Below, one piece after another: positions 63,353 to 64,000 of a stretch of 64,000 nt of DNA. The notes under the pieces are model-generated. The model was not told where the DNA came from and ran no database searches. It was given only the letters and a program-made list of their open reading frames with translations. Source of the DNA: BOG-994 sp049514215 (lineage in GTDB: Bacteria > Pseudomonadota > Gammaproteobacteria > Burkholderiales > Burkholderiaceae_D); NCBI GenBank assembly GCA_049514215.1, contig JBEKVI010000010.1, positions 1 to 64,000 of the forward strand, read 5' to 3'. Made by a program: the position numbers and the translations under genes. Each line of letters starts with the position of its first letter. Within the stretch, counting starts at the first letter, position 1.

Positions 63353-64000
63353 ATGAATCCAGCAAGAGGTCCTGCGACTCATGGGCCGGAATCAGCTGGA
63401 CACACCTCCTTCATTGGGACGATGTGCGGATTCGCGCGGCTTATGCTGAGATGGTTTCCTCTAGCCTTCCTCTTACTGATGCTCGTTCCGAGCGGGGCGG
63501 TCCAGGCGCAGCACGCTTCCGATGATCCCGTGGCGGCCGCCGATGATGCATTCGGGCTTACGCTCGGGCTCGAGAGCATCGGTATCTACAGTCCAGGCAG
63601 CGTGCGCGGATTCAATCCCCAAACGGCGGGCAACGTGCGCATCGACGGGCTTTATTTTGATCAGGAAGGCCCTCTGTCGAACCGGGTGGTCGAGGGATCG
63701 ACGATCCGTGTCGGCGTCAGCGAGGTGGGCTATGCCTTCCCCGCTCCGACTGGAATCGTCGACTACGATCTGCGGCACGTAGGAGACGGATCGCCCAGCG
63801 CGAGCGCCGTCGCAAGCCTTGGTCCTTTCGAGGGGCGAGGCCTCAGCGTAGACGGCGTCGTCCCGGTCATATCGAGTGAGCTGCAATTGCCTATCGGCGT
63901 GAGTGACCAGATTTCGACGCAAACGCAGCCACTCGGATCCACCAATCCGGGATACACCTCCCACGTGAGGAATCTGGGAGCTACGCCTTTATGGAAGCCC
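63353..64000 (+). CDS. TonB-dependent outer-membrane receptor, N-terminal part (cut by window edge)
   Basis: Partial; 216 codons visible. ATG 63353 has AAGGA nine bases upstream (ATG 63422 is an alternative). A signal peptide (LRWFPLAFLLLMLVPSGA, ending V-Q-A-Q) precedes a plug-domain start: SVRGFNPQTAGNVRIDGLYFDQ is typical of siderophore or haem-type TonB receptors. A TonB box is not clear. Divergent from the LytS/LytTR pair, which may control it. The barrel lies outside the window. Confidence 0.8.
   Translation, partial: MNPARGPATHGPESAGHTSFIGTMCGFARLMLRWFPLAFLLLMLVPSGAVQAQHASDDPVAAADDAFGLTLGLESIGIYSPGSVRGFNPQTAGNVRIDGLYFDQEGPLSNRVVEGSTIRVGVSEVGYAFPAPTGIVDYDLRHVGDGSPSASAVASLGPFEGRGLSVDGVVPVISSELQLPIGVSDQISTQTQPLGSTNPGYTSHVRNLGATPLWKP

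Noticed and set aside
1..64000. tRNA, rRNA, CRISPR, insertion sequence or prophage
   Set aside because: No cloverleaf, rRNA, spaced repeat array, transposase or phage protein was recognised on either strand.

Overview
The window is about 64 kb of GC-rich bacterial chromosome. It is densely coded on both strands, and I saw no rRNA, tRNA, CRISPR array, insertion sequence or prophage. DUF2917, YXWGXW, DUF3830, methylamine-utilisation-type cupredoxin, MASE4 kinase and Cache-type chemoreceptor proteins, next to scpB-rluB, point to a betaproteobacterium, probably Burkholderiales. This is inference; no 16S gene is present to settle it.

Layout. 1-7 kb: rluB (cut by the left edge) and scpB, an AI-2E-type permease, a protein with a nuclease-like C-terminus, a DUF1345 membrane protein, a lone cytochrome P450, an SDR and a small YXWGXW secreted protein. 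7-13 kb: an Opp/Dpp-type ABC transporter in the order C-B-D-F without a binding protein, then a DctA-type dicarboxylate symporter. 13-17.5 kb: an unusual chemoreceptor (PAS, HAMP-like and Cache-like segments all on the cytoplasmic side) and an AraC regulator with a long helical N-terminus. 18-23 kb: a LivKHM transporter whose two ATPases are fused in one polypeptide, followed by DUF3830. 23.7-29.5 kb: a secreted S53 acid peptidase, a LysR regulator, DUF2917, a GNAT, an HU protein and small proteins. 29.6-32.3 kb: a two-subunit molybdenum hydroxylase with a Tat signal. 33.4-41.8 kb: a complete polyol utilisation locus (binding protein, two permeases, ATPase, polyol dehydrogenase, SDR, AraC regulator, and a convergent PfkB kinase). 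42-50 kb: DUF6647, DUF488, ChrA, a flavin hydroxylase, a cupredoxin/outer-membrane pair and a phospholipase D lipoprotein. 51-55.4 kb: a REC-PAS-GAF-GGDEF-EAL protein directly followed by a MASE4 histidine kinase. 55.4-64 kb: a WYL repressor with a palindromic operator candidate, a PLP decarboxylase, DUF1801, a secreted carboxylesterase, a LytS/LytTR two-component pair and the start of a TonB-dependent receptor.

How it works together. The window is metabolic and sensory. It combines uptake of peptides, amino-acid-like compounds, dicarboxylates and polyols with periplasmic or secreted enzymes (S53 peptidase, molybdenum hydroxylase, carboxylesterase) and several signal systems. The polyol locus gives the clearest pathway: import, oxidation by two dehydrogenases to a ketose, then phosphorylation. 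Both complete importers with binding proteins carry a perfect 9-bp inverted repeat just after the binding-protein gene, which would let the binding protein be made in excess over the permeases.

I found no clear new defence or mobile system. The most unusual items are the LivG-LivF fusion with DUF3830, the chemoreceptor with an internal Cache-like domain, the DUF559-like protein, and a leader-like RNA structure at 50.4 kb.
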